From CAYWPG01 sp964460035 (GTDB lineage: Bacteria > Pseudomonadota > Gammaproteobacteria > Nitrococcales > AK92): a stretch of DNA of 64,000 nt. The DNA lies in assembly GCA_964460035.1 (NCBI GenBank), contig CAYWPG010000013.1, positions 1-64,000 on the forward strand, in the 5' to 3' direction. This document shows, one piece after another, positions 42,399 to 51,271 of this stretch; positions within the stretch are counted from its first letter, which is position 1; each line of letters starts with the position of its first letter. Under the pieces are notes generated by a model. The model made no database searches and had not been told where the DNA came from. It was given only the letters and a program-made list of their open reading frames with translations. A program made the position numbers and the translations under genes.

Positions 42399-44024
42399 TC
42401 AGCGTACCCCGCCAACCAGCGCGAATGCCAACAGGCACAGAAAATACGCGATTCCTGTTATCGGCATACGTCGCAGTTTGCGTTCCAGCCCCGGCCACGG
42501 AGCCGGCGGCAGCCGCACTCGCGGCCGCTGCCATGGCGGTAGCCGCAACTGCCCAACGACGCTCACCCATCGTTCCAGCGGCAACGCGATATCTCCGGGC
42601 GGCAGCACCCAGCGCAGCGGATACCGCAGCAGCGATAGAGCGATCAGACTGCCTAAGGCTACGGGCCAGAACGACTTCCATAATGCGCCAGGTTCCAGCG
42701 CGGTCTGCACCGCCTCGTCCAGCGTGCTCCAAGCGAGCAGCCACGGCCCCAGCAACGCGATAACGGATAGGGCGACGAAGGCGCCCGGGAACGCAAGCGC
42801 TCCCCCTGCGCCCTTCGCTGCTGGCACGGGCCCACGCATCAAGTGAACAAAGCGAAGCATCAGCACCGTACTGGCCGCCGATGTCGCGGGCAGCAGCAGC
42901 TCGAACATTTCCGCGGCCGGGCCGGACAGCTGCGACAGATAACCCTCCAGCGTCATCTTAACCAGTGCGCCGCCCGTCAACGGGGCTCCCGCCAGCGCTA
43001 GCCCCAGTAAGAGCAACAACGGCCGCACGATGTTGCCGCCGTGCTGGTGGCGATCCACCCCCACACTCAGGAATAGAGCCGCTTTGACCAACGCGTGGTG
43101 ACAAGCGAACAGGCCCAGCAGCGGTATCATCGCTCGCCACAGCAGCGGGTCGCTGACGGCCATGCCGAAAGCGGCGGTAAGCAGCCCCATCTGACTGATG
43201 CTGGAATACGCCAGCAGCATCTTGGGGTTACGCTGCAATACGCCGGCAACTGCACCCAATAACGCTGCCGCGAGCCCGGCCGCCATGATCGCCAGGGCCC
43301 CCACAGCCAAACTCTCCAACGCCTGAGGAAAGAAGCGCAGCCAACCGATTACACCGGCCTTGAGCAGAACGCTGCTGAGAAGCGCGCTGGCCGGGGGCGG
43401 CGCTCGACCATGGGCCAAGGGCAGCCACATATGCATGGGCAGCACGCCGTGTTTGATGCCCAGGCCGAAATAAAGCAACGGTGCGAGCAAAGGACTGCCC
43501 GATCCGGCACTCGTCAGCAGGAACGCGGCCAGGATGAGCATTTCCCCAAATAAGGCAAGAATCAAATACAGTCTGCCGGCCTGGCGGCTCTTCGCTCCCC
43601 GCTCCGTCACGATAAGCCCGTAGGCGGCCAGGCTGAGCACCGCGAAGAACAGATAGAAGCTGGCGCTGTCCTGGGCCAGGATCACGCCCAAGTTACCGCT
43701 CATCGCCAGCAGATAGCAGAACAGGAAGCGCCGCTGCAGCGGCATGGCGACGCCCAGGGCACCGGTACGCAGATGAGCGCCGACGGCCGTCCATATCACC
43801 GCCGTAAAGAGCATGAACACCCTGCCTGTGGTGTCCAGCCCTAACTGCATTCCAAGCAATAGCGCAGAATAGTGCGCCTGCATCGGAGCGGCGAACAAGG
43901 CCGCCAGAAATGCAGGCGCCGCCGCCAGCGGCAACAGGACCGCCAGCGCGCGGCGCGCGGAACTCAAGGCCAGCAGTGCAAGTAGCGCGGGAAAGAGCAC
44001 CACAATCAGCGGCATCGTTACCAT
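42399..44024 (-). CDS. NuoL/M-like antiporter subunit lacking the TM5 glutamate (third paralogue)
   Basis: A 541-residue polytopic protein of the complex I/Mrp antiporter-like family, with LGIKHGVLPMHMWLPLAHGRAPPPASALLSS (TM7-8 lysine and histidines) and HHALVKAALFLSVG (TM12 lysine). In TM5 the family reads F-x-E; here it reads FYLFFAVLSLAAYG, so A128 replaces the glutamate needed for proton transfer. The long C-terminal extension has an extra span. It is the last gene of the operon and its start overlaps the previous gene by 7 bases. It may be a structural or regulatory subunit. Confidence 0.82.
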   Translation of the reverse strand: MVTMPLIVVLFPALLALLALSSARRALAVLLPLAAAPAFLAALFAAPMQAHYSALLLGMQLGLDTTGRVFMLFTAVIWTAVGAHLRTGALGVAMPLQRRFLFCYLLAMSGNLGVILAQDSASFYLFFAVLSLAAYGLIVTERGAKSRQAGRLYLILALFGEMLILAAFLLTSAGSGSPLLAPLLYFGLGIKHGVLPMHMWLPLAHGRAPPPASALLSSVLLKAGVIGWLRFFPQALESLAVGALAIMAAGLAAALLGAVAGVLQRNPKMLLAYSSISQMGLLTAAFGMAVSDPLLWRAMIPLLGLFACHHALVKAALFLSVGVDRHQHGGNIVRPLLLLLGLALAGAPLTGGALVKMTLEGYLSQLSGPAAEMFELLLPATSAASTVLMLRFVHLMRGPVPAAKGAGGALAFPGAFVALSVIALLGPWLLAWSTLDEAVQTALEPGALWKSFWPVALGSLIALSLLRYPLRWVLPPGDIALPLERWVSVVGQLRLPPWQRPRVRLPPAPWPGLERKLRRMPITGIAYFLCLLAFALVGGVR

Positions 44025-45523
44025 CGCGGGAATTCCTGCGCCGCTATCAGTTGCGCCCAGTGCAGCGGGCTGAGCGCCGAGCCGGCGAACAGGCCGAACA
44101 GCAAGGTGAGTGCCGCTGTGATCAGTGGCGGCACCAGTAAGCTCGCCTTGGTCTCGGCCCACGCGTTTCCATAGCGTTGCCGCGGCCAGGGTTCGTGGCG
44201 CCGGCTGAACCAGGCGCGGTACAGCATGGGCAGAAAATATGCGCCGTTGAGCAGGCTACTGCTAAGCAATACCGCCAGGACCCAGCCCGTATCCGCTTCC
44301 AGCGCGCCCAGCCCTAGATACCACTTGCTGATGAATCCCGCCGTAGGCGGCAGCGCAATCATGCCGAATGCGGCCAGGCTGAAAGCGCCCATGGTCCAGG
44401 GCATGCGCCTGCCGGTCCCGTCCATCTCGCTGACTTTGTGAACACCCAAGGTCTCGGCGAGATTGCCCGCGCAAAAGAACAGGGTGATTTTCATCACTCC
44501 CTGGTGCACCAGGTGGACCAGCGCACCGATCAGGGCGATAGGCGACAGCATGCTAATGCCGACCACGATGTAGGAAAGCTGGCTGACCGTGGAATACGCG
44601 AGCCGACGCTTGATGTCGTCCTGCTGCAATGCCTTGAGCGAGCCGAAGATGATGCTCGCTGCAGCCACCACCGTCACCGCCGCCGTAAGCCCCAGCGTCT
44701 CCGCGAGCTCCAGTCCGTAAACATCGTAGACGACGCGGGTAATGCCGAATGCCCCCGCCTTTACCACTGCCACCGCGTGCAGCAGCGCGCTTACCGGGGC
44801 CGGCGCCGCCATCGCCAGCGGCAGCCACACGTGCAGCGGCACCATCGCGGCTTTCACCGCAAACCCGCTCACCAGCAGGCCGAAGATGGCTGCCAGCGCC
44901 CCGCGCTGGCTCCCGTCTACGTGCTCCAGCGCTCCGCCCGACTCTATGAACTCCACCGGCCCGGCTAACTGGTAGAGCCACACGATCCCAATCAGCAGAA
45001 CCGCGCCGCCAGCCATCGTGTAAGCCAAGTACACGCGCCCGGCATGCATGGATGCGCGGTTTCCCCTATGCACCACCAAGGGATAGGTGGATACGGTCAG
45101 GAGCTCATAGAACAAGAAGAAGGTGAACAGGTTTCCGGCCAGCGCTATGCCCACGGTGGCGGCCACGCAAAGCGAGAAAAAGCCGAAGAAGCGCCGCTGA
45201 TTCGGTGTTCCTTCCAGATAGCCTATCGCGTAGATGGTAGTCAGCAGCCACAGAACCGCCGACAGCGTCACGAACAGCATGGCCAGCGCGTCTATGCGCA
45301 GGCGGAAGTCCACCCCCGGCAGCAAGGTATAGCCGAACTCGAAGCGCTGGCCCTGATAGACGCCCCACAGCATGAACGCAACGATTATCAGCTTGAACGA
45401 TGCCCCGGTCAGGTTGATCGCATTGCGCGCCAAGGCTTGCGATTCGCTCAGCCAGAAGATCAGCAGTGCCGGGACAAGGGAACTGAGCAGAATCAGCAGC
45501 GGCGGAAGGGCGCTGGAGTTCAT
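44018..45523 (-). CDS. MnhD/NuoM-like antiporter subunit (second paralogue)
   Basis: A 501-residue, about 14-span proton-translocating subunit. FLFYELLTVSTYPLVVH holds the TM5 glutamate, GFAVKAAMVPLHVWLPLAMAAPAPVSALLHAVAVVKAG holds the TM7-8 lysines and histidine, and HQGVMKITLFFCAG holds the TM12 lysine. It is therefore potentially active. It begins with an ATGA overlap with the first paralogue. Confidence 0.86.
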   Translation of the reverse strand: MNSSALPPLLILLSSLVPALLIFWLSESQALARNAINLTGASFKLIIVAFMLWGVYQGQRFEFGYTLLPGVDFRLRIDALAMLFVTLSAVLWLLTTIYAIGYLEGTPNQRRFFGFFSLCVAATVGIALAGNLFTFFLFYELLTVSTYPLVVHRGNRASMHAGRVYLAYTMAGGAVLLIGIVWLYQLAGPVEFIESGGALEHVDGSQRGALAAIFGLLVSGFAVKAAMVPLHVWLPLAMAAPAPVSALLHAVAVVKAGAFGITRVVYDVYGLELAETLGLTAAVTVVAAASIIFGSLKALQQDDIKRRLAYSTVSQLSYIVVGISMLSPIALIGALVHLVHQGVMKITLFFCAGNLAETLGVHKVSEMDGTGRRMPWTMGAFSLAAFGMIALPPTAGFISKWYLGLGALEADTGWVLAVLLSSSLLNGAYFLPMLYRAWFSRRHEPWPRQRYGNAWAETKASLLVPPLITAALTLLFGLFAGSALSPLHWAQLIAAQEFPRW

Positions 45524-46959
45524 TGAACCAACCCGCTACCAAGCAGTTCGAGCCAAGGCAGTGTGTAGACGCCCAAAACCATGGAAACCAGCGCCAACGA
45601 CAGGCAAAGCAGCTGGGCAGAGCGCGGCACCGGGCGGAACACCGCCCTCCCCTCCGGTCCTCGAAAAGCCGGATTCAGAACCCGGAACATGTAACCGGCC
45701 GCCAGCAGGCCGCCGATAACCAACGGCGGCACCCACCACCACTGCCCGCTCTCCACCGCCGCCGTGAGCAGCAGCCACTTAGCGATGAAACCACCGCTGG
45801 GCGGCACCCCCATCAGGCTCAGCCCAGCCAACCCAATCGCGAATACCGCCATGGGCAGCTGCCGCGCCGCACCCACGATGTTACTTAGATAGTCGTGTCC
45901 ACGAGCGTGCAGAATCAGCCCGGCGGCGAGAAACATGGCCGCCTTGGCAAAGGCGTGCGAGATCAGCAACCAAGCGCCGCCACGCCAGGCGCTGGCAGCG
46001 CCGGCGCCGCTGAGCAGGGGCGGTAACAGCAACAGGTAGCCTAGCTGGGACACAGTGGAGTAAGCCACCAGCAGCTTCAGTCGTCGTTGCGTCAGGGCCA
46101 GTAGTGATCCCCAGATCACGGCTGCCACGCCGAGCGTGCCCAGCAGCTGCGCGAACGCCGGAGTCGCCACCGCTGCAAAAATCCCGGCCCATAACCGCAA
46201 CAGGCAGTACATCGATCCCATCACGACCAGCGCCGACAATAGCGCACTGGCTGCCGTCGGCGCCGCCGAATGCGCCGGCGGCAGCCAAACATGCAACGGA
46301 AACAGCGCCGTTTTTGCCAGCAAGCCAACGCTGATCAACGCCAGCGCCATTCGCGCACCCGCCGTGGGCGCGATACTCTGGCCGACGAGGGCGATATCCA
46401 GCGTACCGTGGGCTGCATACAGCAGGCCCACCCCCAGCAAATAGCTCAGAGAGCCAGCCAGCGCGATCAGCAGATAGCGCATGGCCGCGCGCACCGACTG
46501 AGCGTCATTGGACAGCACCACCAGGCCGACAGCGCCCAGGGTTACCAGCTCCAGGGTCACGTACAGGTTGAACAGATCGCCGGAGAGGAACAGTGCATTC
46601 AACGAGCCGACCAGGAACAAAGACAGCGGCCAGAACCAAGTGCTTGGCGCTCCCCTTCCGAGCGCAGCTGGCTCGCTCATGCCGAAAACGGTCACCACCA
46701 GCGCGATCGTCGCAGTGGTCAGCAGCATCGATGCACTCAATACATCGACATGCCAGCGAACCCCTAGCGGCGCTGCCCATCCGCCGAGCGCATAATCGCT
46801 AGCCCCTGCCGCTGCCTCCGTGGCGGCCAATAGGGCGCTGGCCGTCACCGCCGCGCAGGTCAGGATGGACAGATACGGCTGGACACGCCGGCCGCCAACG
46901 AAACTCACCGAGCCGGCCGCTAGCGGCAAGAAAACCAGACCAAGCAACCATGGCGGCAC
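45520..46959 (-). CDS. mnhD: MnhD/MrpD-like antiporter subunit (first paralogue)
   Basis: A 479-residue membrane protein close to MrpD. LYVTLELVTLGAVGLVVLS has the TM5 glutamate, LLAKTALFPLHVWLPPAHSAAPTAASALLSALVV the TM7 lysine and the quinone-like loop, and ISHAFAKAAMFLAAG the TM12 lysine. The start is GTG 46959, two bases after the mnhC stop; the long open frame reaching back over mnhC is an artefact. The adjacent mnhC order is canonical for Mrp operons. Confidence 0.86.
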   Translation of the reverse strand: MPPWLLGLVFLPLAAGSVSFVGGRRVQPYLSILTCAAVTASALLAATEAAAGASDYALGGWAAPLGVRWHVDVLSASMLLTTATIALVVTVFGMSEPAALGRGAPSTWFWPLSLFLVGSLNALFLSGDLFNLYVTLELVTLGAVGLVVLSNDAQSVRAAMRYLLIALAGSLSYLLGVGLLYAAHGTLDIALVGQSIAPTAGARMALALISVGLLAKTALFPLHVWLPPAHSAAPTAASALLSALVVMGSMYCLLRLWAGIFAAVATPAFAQLLGTLGVAAVIWGSLLALTQRRLKLLVAYSTVSQLGYLLLLPPLLSGAGAASAWRGGAWLLISHAFAKAAMFLAAGLILHARGHDYLSNIVGAARQLPMAVFAIGLAGLSLMGVPPSGGFIAKWLLLTAAVESGQWWWVPPLVIGGLLAAGYMFRVLNPAFRGPEGRAVFRPVPRSAQLLCLSLALVSMVLGVYTLPWLELLGSGLVQ

Positions 46960-46961
46960 GC

Positions 46962-47267
46962 TCAGCCATCCTCCGGATCGAGCTCCGCCGACCCGGCCAA
47001 CTCGACCAACCTGCGTAGCAGCGCCAGTGCAAAGGCGGTAACCGACACCGAAACGACGATGCCAGTGAGCACCAGGGCCTGGACGACCGGGTCGGCTTCT
47101 CCCATCGGTTCCGCGCGGGCAGTGGTGAGCACTATCAGAAATACGCCACCGGTTGCGACATTGCCGGCAACGATCTGCCTGAGCAAATGCCGCAGCGAGA
47201 ACAGGCCATAGAGGCCGAGAACGAAGACGATGGCGCCAGCTGCTGTGAATAGCGTCTCGGTCAACAC
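46962..47267 (-). CDS. mnhC: MnhC/MrpC (NuoK-like) subunit
   Basis: A 101-residue protein with three membrane segments and the NuoK/MrpC pattern LYGLFSLRHLLRQIVAGNVATGGVFLI followed by PVVQALVLTGIVVSVSVTAFALALL. MrpC is essential for complex assembly in characterised Mrp antiporters. It overlaps mnhB by 7 bases. Confidence 0.92.
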   Translation of the reverse strand: MLTETLFTAAGAIVFVLGLYGLFSLRHLLRQIVAGNVATGGVFLIVLTTARAEPMGEADPVVQALVLTGIVVSVSVTAFALALLRRLVELAGSAELDPEDG

Positions 47268-47929
47268 GGTTCATCCCCATTCCGGCGATACGCCGCACCG
47301 ACCAGATCGATCAAGCTCGCCGCGATAGACACGGTCAACGCCAGCTCCAGCAGCAGAATCAAGGACTGTGCCCAACTCGGGGACAAAACGAGCACTCCCC
47401 CGCCGAATATCGCGGTGGCGGCGCCCAAGCTCACGAATACGAGCAGCCCGCTGGCGATCAGCACGCGCCACCAGCGCGAAGGGGGCGGTTGCCGCGCGCC
47501 TGAGCGGAGCAACATCAGCACTCCCGCGGCGGCCAGCACCGTCCCGCCCTGGAACGCGCCGCCCGAGCGCGTGCTACCGGCCCAATAGAGGTAAGTGGCC
47601 AGCAACAGTGCGAGAAGCACCAGTCTGGGAGACAGCCAGTCCAGCAGTCGATTACCGGGTACCGGCACCGGCGGCAGCGCCAAGATCGGCAGCGCGCGCG
47701 CTGCCATCGCCGCGAGCAGCAACACAGCGATCTCAAGAAGGGTATCCAGGCTACGGAAGTTCAGCAGCACTGCCGTGACCTGGTGGTCAACCCCGCTAGC
47801 GGGCAGCCAACGCGCCACCTCCACTTCCAGCCCAGGATTGCGTGGCAATTGCAGCGCCACAAAAAGCAGCAGGGCGCCGGCGAGCGTGGCCAGGATTGCG
47901 AGCAACCCGCGCCTATACTGCCTAGCCAT
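47261..47929 (-). CDS. mnhB: MbhE-MnhB fusion subunit
   Basis: A 222-residue membrane protein with two recognisable parts. Residues up to about 80 include VTAVLLNFRSLDTLLEIAVLLLAA, the MbhE pattern that forms the very end of MrpA. The rest, with YLYWAGSTRSGGAFQGGTVLAAAGVLM, is MnhB/MrpB. So a piece normally belonging to MrpA is attached to MrpB. ATG 47929 overlaps the stop of the preceding DUF4040 gene. Confidence 0.85.
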   Translation of the reverse strand: MARQYRRGLLAILATLAGALLLFVALQLPRNPGLEVEVARWLPASGVDHQVTAVLLNFRSLDTLLEIAVLLLAAMAARALPILALPPVPVPGNRLLDWLSPRLVLLALLLATYLYWAGSTRSGGAFQGGTVLAAAGVLMLLRSGARQPPPSRWWRVLIASGLLVFVSLGAATAIFGGGVLVLSPSWAQSLILLLELALTVSIAASLIDLVGAAYRRNGDEPC

Positions 47930-48191
47930 GATCGCGCCTGCGCCCACTCTTACTGAGCCTGTGGATTCGACCCAGCGCCTCCACCAGCAGAACCCCTGTC
48001 AGTCCTGCCCCGACGGCCGCTTCGGCCAGTGCCACATCCGGGGCCTGGAGTCGCAGCCAGCCAACGGCCATCAGCAGCCCGAAAACGATGAAGAACACTA
48101 TGGCACGCAACAGCTCGGCGCTAACGATGGCCGCGCCAGCGCAGAGCACTATCAGCAGCGCCAGTACCGCATCGAAAGCATGCGCGATCAT
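47922..48191 (-). CDS. DUF4040/MbhD-type subunit (split MrpA C-terminal part)
   Basis: An 89-residue protein with three short spans and the MbhD pattern LLRAIVFFIVFGLLMAVGWLRLQAPDVALAEAAVGAGLTGVLLVEAL, which in one-piece MrpA forms part of the C-terminal domain. Here it is a separate gene, as in archaeal Mbh and Group II Mrp-like operons. ATG 48191 overlaps the mnhG stop as ATGA. Confidence 0.88.
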   Translation of the reverse strand: MIAHAFDAVLALLIVLCAGAAIVSAELLRAIVFFIVFGLLMAVGWLRLQAPDVALAEAAVGAGLTGVLLVEALGRIHRLSKSGRRRDHG

Positions 48192-48487
48192 TCCGCCCTC
48201 CATGGCCTATGCCCCGTGTCCAGCGCCGAACGGCCCACCAAGTGCGCAACGGCCGCGGTGATCAGCAGCGCCATCATCCAGACCGCCAGCAACTTGACAA
48301 CGCCACCCAGTCCCTGACTCTGCGGCAACAGGCCCAACACCACCAGACCCAACCCGAGGCTGTCGGCCTTGGTCAACGCGTGGAGGCGGGTGAACACGTC
48401 CGGGAAGCGCAGCAAGCCCACCGTGCCGGCGAGGAAGAATCCGCAACCTGCGAAAATCAGCATGACGGAGATCGCATCGCGGATCAT
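48188..48487 (-). CDS. mnhG: MnhG/MrpG subunit
   Basis: A 99-residue protein with three membrane segments and the MrpG signature GTVGLLRFPDVFTRLHALTKADSLGLGLVVLGLL. It overlaps both neighbours by 4 bases. Confidence 0.92.
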   Translation of the reverse strand: MIRDAISVMLIFAGCGFFLAGTVGLLRFPDVFTRLHALTKADSLGLGLVVLGLLPQSQGLGGVVKLLAVWMMALLITAAVAHLVGRSALDTGHRPWRAE

Positions 48488-48762
48488 GGCCGATGCTCCT
48501 TGTCGGCCCCGATGAGCAGTACGCGACGAACGAATGCCAACACCGTGAGCATCGCGAGCACGGCGAAGATCAGGGCGACATCCAATCCGGCAGGCTGCTC
48601 GAAAGCGGTGCTCAGGAGTAGAACGATAGCTATGCCAGTGGTGCTAAACAGCTGGGCAGCCAGCATGCGGTCGGCAGCCGTAGGGCCTCTCAGCACCCGC
48701 GCCAGGCCGATGCCAATGTTCAACAGCAAGAATAATGCGGCAAGCTGAAGGAACAGCGTCAC
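48484..48762 (-). CDS. mnhF: MnhF/MrpF subunit
   Basis: A 92-residue protein with three spans and the MrpF signature ARVLRGPTAADRMLAAQLFSTTGIAIVLLLS. The start is GTG 48762, overlapping the mnhE stop as GTGA. The longer open frame to 49041 is not coding. Confidence 0.9.
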   Translation of the reverse strand: MTLFLQLAALFLLLNIGIGLARVLRGPTAADRMLAAQLFSTTGIAIVLLLSTAFEQPAGLDVALIFAVLAMLTVLAFVRRVLLIGADKEHRP

Positions 48763-49289
48763 GCCCGCCTCCTTGCGGCCAATGCCCAACGCAGGTAACG
48801 ATCCACCGCGCGGGTCGTCGCCACCACAGGGAGCCTGCGATCGATTACATGCAAGACGATACCTTCGCGACCAAGCTGCGTTACCAGCGTGCCCGGCAGC
48901 AGCGTCACCACGAACGCCAGCGCGATCGCGACAGAGCCGTCCCTCAGGTCCAGCGGCACTTCCACAAGATCGGGCTGCAGCGGAAGATTGGGGCGCAATG
49001 CGCGTGCGGCGACATCGACTCCGCCTTTGAGCGCATGCCACGCCAGCACGGGCAATAGCGCCAGCAGCCGCAGCGGCGACGCATGATGGTTATGGGGTGG
49101 AATCAACGCCAGGCTCACCCCGACCACCACTACGGTCACGGGCACCGTATAGCGCCAGATACCGGCGGGAGCTCCCGTGAGCGCGAGCCAGACGGCGGAA
49201 ACCGTCAGCGCACGGACCAGGGAGCTCCAAATCCAGGTTAGCCAGGAAGTATCGCCCTGGCGCGCAGTAGCCCCGGCCGGCTTTCGCAT
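48759..49289 (-). CDS. mnhE: MnhE/MrpE subunit
   Basis: A 176-residue protein, first gene of the antiporter operon. It has N-terminal membrane segments (RALTVSAVWLALTG, YTVPVTVVVVGVSLALI) and a cytoplasmic domain with DLRDGSVAIALAFVVTLLPGTLVTQLGREGIVLHVIDRR, the MrpE hallmark. ATG 49289 has a GAGG site; longer starts up to 49382 are less likely. The operon then runs E-F-G-DUF4040-B-C-D-D-D with overlaps or gaps of at most a few bases. Confidence 0.88.
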   Translation of the reverse strand: MRKPAGATARQGDTSWLTWIWSSLVRALTVSAVWLALTGAPAGIWRYTVPVTVVVVGVSLALIPPHNHHASPLRLLALLPVLAWHALKGGVDVAARALRPNLPLQPDLVEVPLDLRDGSVAIALAFVVTLLPGTLVTQLGREGIVLHVIDRRLPVVATTRAVDRYLRWALAARRRA

Positions 49290-49547
49290 CCCATCCTCGC
49301 GCGCTGTCGTCCACCGAACTCGCGCCATGGCGAGCCCGCATAAGAGCCGTCCCTGCCTTGTCTTCCACCCGCGCCTTCGCATTACATGCCTGCAGGCTCG
49401 TTTCCGGGACGGTACATCCTGTGCTCGCCTGGCTGGCTGCCCAACACCGCTCTTCAGCCGCCACCAGGTTTGTTCGCTGTCAAGATCTCGTCATGGTTAT
49501 CAATGGGGGCGCATCATGCCGGCCGAAACCACGATAGAACCGCATGC

Positions 49548-49877
49548 TCAATCCAATACGCTGCCCAGATAGGCACCGCACACCCCGCCCAGCAGATTCC
49601 ACGTCATATCCTTCCAGCTGAAGGCGCCTCCGCGAATCTCGCTGTCATAGACCTCCTTGCCGACGCCCAGGGTCAGGGTCACCATCAGGCCGCGCTGACG
49701 TGCCTGCGCGGGGGAAAGATCGCTACTCGCGCGCATGTGGTGGGTGGCGCCCAGCGCGATCCCGCCCGCCGTGGCGAAGTGAAGATACTTGTCTGCAGCA
49801 AACCAGGGGTCGTAATGGCTGCGGGCGCTGCAGCCCGCCATCGCCAGTGCCAGCACCAAGAGCGTCCATCGTTTCAT
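49548..49877 (-). CDS. YfiM-like lipoprotein
   Basis: A 109-residue lipoprotein: signal MKRWTLLVLALAMAGC with lipobox AMAGC, then DKYLHFATAGGIALGATHHM and GVGKEVYDSEIRGGAFSWKDMTWNLLGGVCGAYLG, which match YfiM/DUF2279-type proteins. ATG 49877 has a strong GAGGAGC site. It starts 38 bases after the DUF697 GTPase gene in the same direction, so it may belong to that operon. The function is unknown. Confidence 0.75.
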   Translation of the reverse strand: MKRWTLLVLALAMAGCSARSHYDPWFAADKYLHFATAGGIALGATHHMRASSDLSPAQARQRGLMVTLTLGVGKEVYDSEIRGGAFSWKDMTWNLLGGVCGAYLGSVLD

Positions 49878-49915
49878 CCGGCTCCTCCATGCCACGGTGC
49901 CTGGTGTTGCTTTGC

Positions 49916-51271
49916 TCAGCTGCGAAAGCCCCGCCGCAGCTGAGCACGGGCTTCCTGCAGCAGCGAATCGCGATCCAAGCTATCGAGGATTTCCTGTACC
50001 ACTTGTTTGGGGCCGCCCTCTCCCCAGGCCTTACCGTTGCTGAAGTAACGCTCGGCCGCCGCACCCAGCACATGAGTCGCATAGTAGGCGACCGCTCCTT
50101 GTGCACTGGCCGTCGCCACGGTGGATAACCCTGCACTGCCCACCTTGAGCAAAGACGCCAGCAGTTGCACCGTCCAAACGCTGCCCATCAGCGCCGCCAA
50201 CTGCCCGCCCACTACCGCGAACAGTCTGCCCGCTTCGCGCCGCGTGATCGGCAATCCATAAACGCGGCCCAGATGCACCAGCATGGTCAAATCCAACGCG
50301 GCCGCACCGGCCAGATCCGCGCCTGGGATCGGGTTGACTCCGACCGCGATCGCTTTGCCCATAGCGTAGTTGCGAATCAGCCGCGTTGCCGCCGCCTGCT
50401 TGAGCTCCGTCAGCCGAGCAGCCACCCGGTCGCTGACGCGGCCGGCGAACACCCCGGCGTTGACGGCCACCAACGCCTTGCCCTCCGCTTCCAGGAACGT
50501 CCAGATCCGCTCGTTCAAGGCTTCCACATCGGGCGGGGGACGGCGACGCACCTCGTACTCCCGCCCCTCGCGCTGCTCGAGATAGATACGCTCGGCCGGG
50601 GCCGCCGCGCACGCCAGCACATTCTCGGCTCGTACCAAGCCTTGCGCGCGTTCGCGCAGCTTGTCCAGCAGCAGCTCGCGCTCGGCCTGGGTGTAGCGAT
50701 CGGCTTTATTGAGCACCAGCAATACCGGCCGGCCTTCCCCGACCACCAGACGCAGCGCCGCCAGCTCGCTGCCGGTAAGGTCCGACTCGACCACGAACAG
50801 CACCAGATCGCAGCGTCCCACCACATCATGCGCCAGCCGTTCGCGCGCCTCGCCGCCGATCTCGTCTATCCCCGGCGTGTCGTAAACGAATACCCTGCCA
50901 TCTCCGAAAGGCTGCCAGCCCCCTCTTTGCACCGTCCGGGTCGAGCCGTGCAAGGGACTGACCTCGAAACGCTCTTCTCCGAGCAGCGCGTTCAGCACGG
51001 AGGACTTGCCCACGCTCACACGCCCGAATGCCGCCAAGTGAACGTGGCCATGCTCTACCTTCTCCAGCAGCTCGGCGACTGCGGCGTACTCTTCGGCCAA
51101 TTCTTCCCGCAGGGCCGGCGGTACCGCCGGATCCTCCAGCAACTCGCGCAGGCTCTCGCGTATGCGCCAATCGCCCCCTCCGCCTCGCGAGGCGGCGCGT
51201 TCAGTCTTCCTTGTCGCGTTCTCGGAGCGCCATTGCCGCCACTTGGCGCGCACGTTGTGCCAAATCTTCAC
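49916..51271 (-). CDS. GTPase with DUF697 domain (soluble member of a pair)
   Basis: A 451-residue GTPase of the Era-like superfamily: G1 GRVSVGKS (83-90), G2 threonine in HGSTRT, G3 DTPG (131-134), G4 NKAD (188-191). The C-terminal half contains the DUF697 signature NPIPGADLAGAAALDLTMLVHLGRVYG, with hydrophobic helices that may dip into the membrane. It overlaps the second GTPase gene by 71 bases, so the two are translated together. The function is unknown. Confidence 0.82.
   Translation of the reverse strand: MKIWHNVRAKWRQWRSENATRKTERAASRGGGGDWRIRESLRELLEDPAVPPALREELAEEYAAVAELLEKVEHGHVHLAAFGRVSVGKSSVLNALLGEERFEVSPLHGSTRTVQRGGWQPFGDGRVFVYDTPGIDEIGGEARERLAHDVVGRCDLVLFVVESDLTGSELAALRLVVGEGRPVLLVLNKADRYTQAERELLLDKLRERAQGLVRAENVLACAAAPAERIYLEQREGREYEVRRRPPPDVEALNERIWTFLEAEGKALVAVNAGVFAGRVSDRVAARLTELKQAAATRLIRNYAMGKAIAVGVNPIPGADLAGAAALDLTMLVHLGRVYGLPITRREAGRLFAVVGGQLAALMGSVWTVQLLASLLKVGSAGLSTVATASAQGAVAYYATHVLGAAAERYFSNGKAWGEGGPKQVVQEILDSLDRDSLLQEARAQLRRGFRS

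Noticed and set aside
49420..49480. TTGACA on the minus strand as promoter of the antiporter operon
   Set aside because: No -10-like hexamer is found 16-18 bases downstream.
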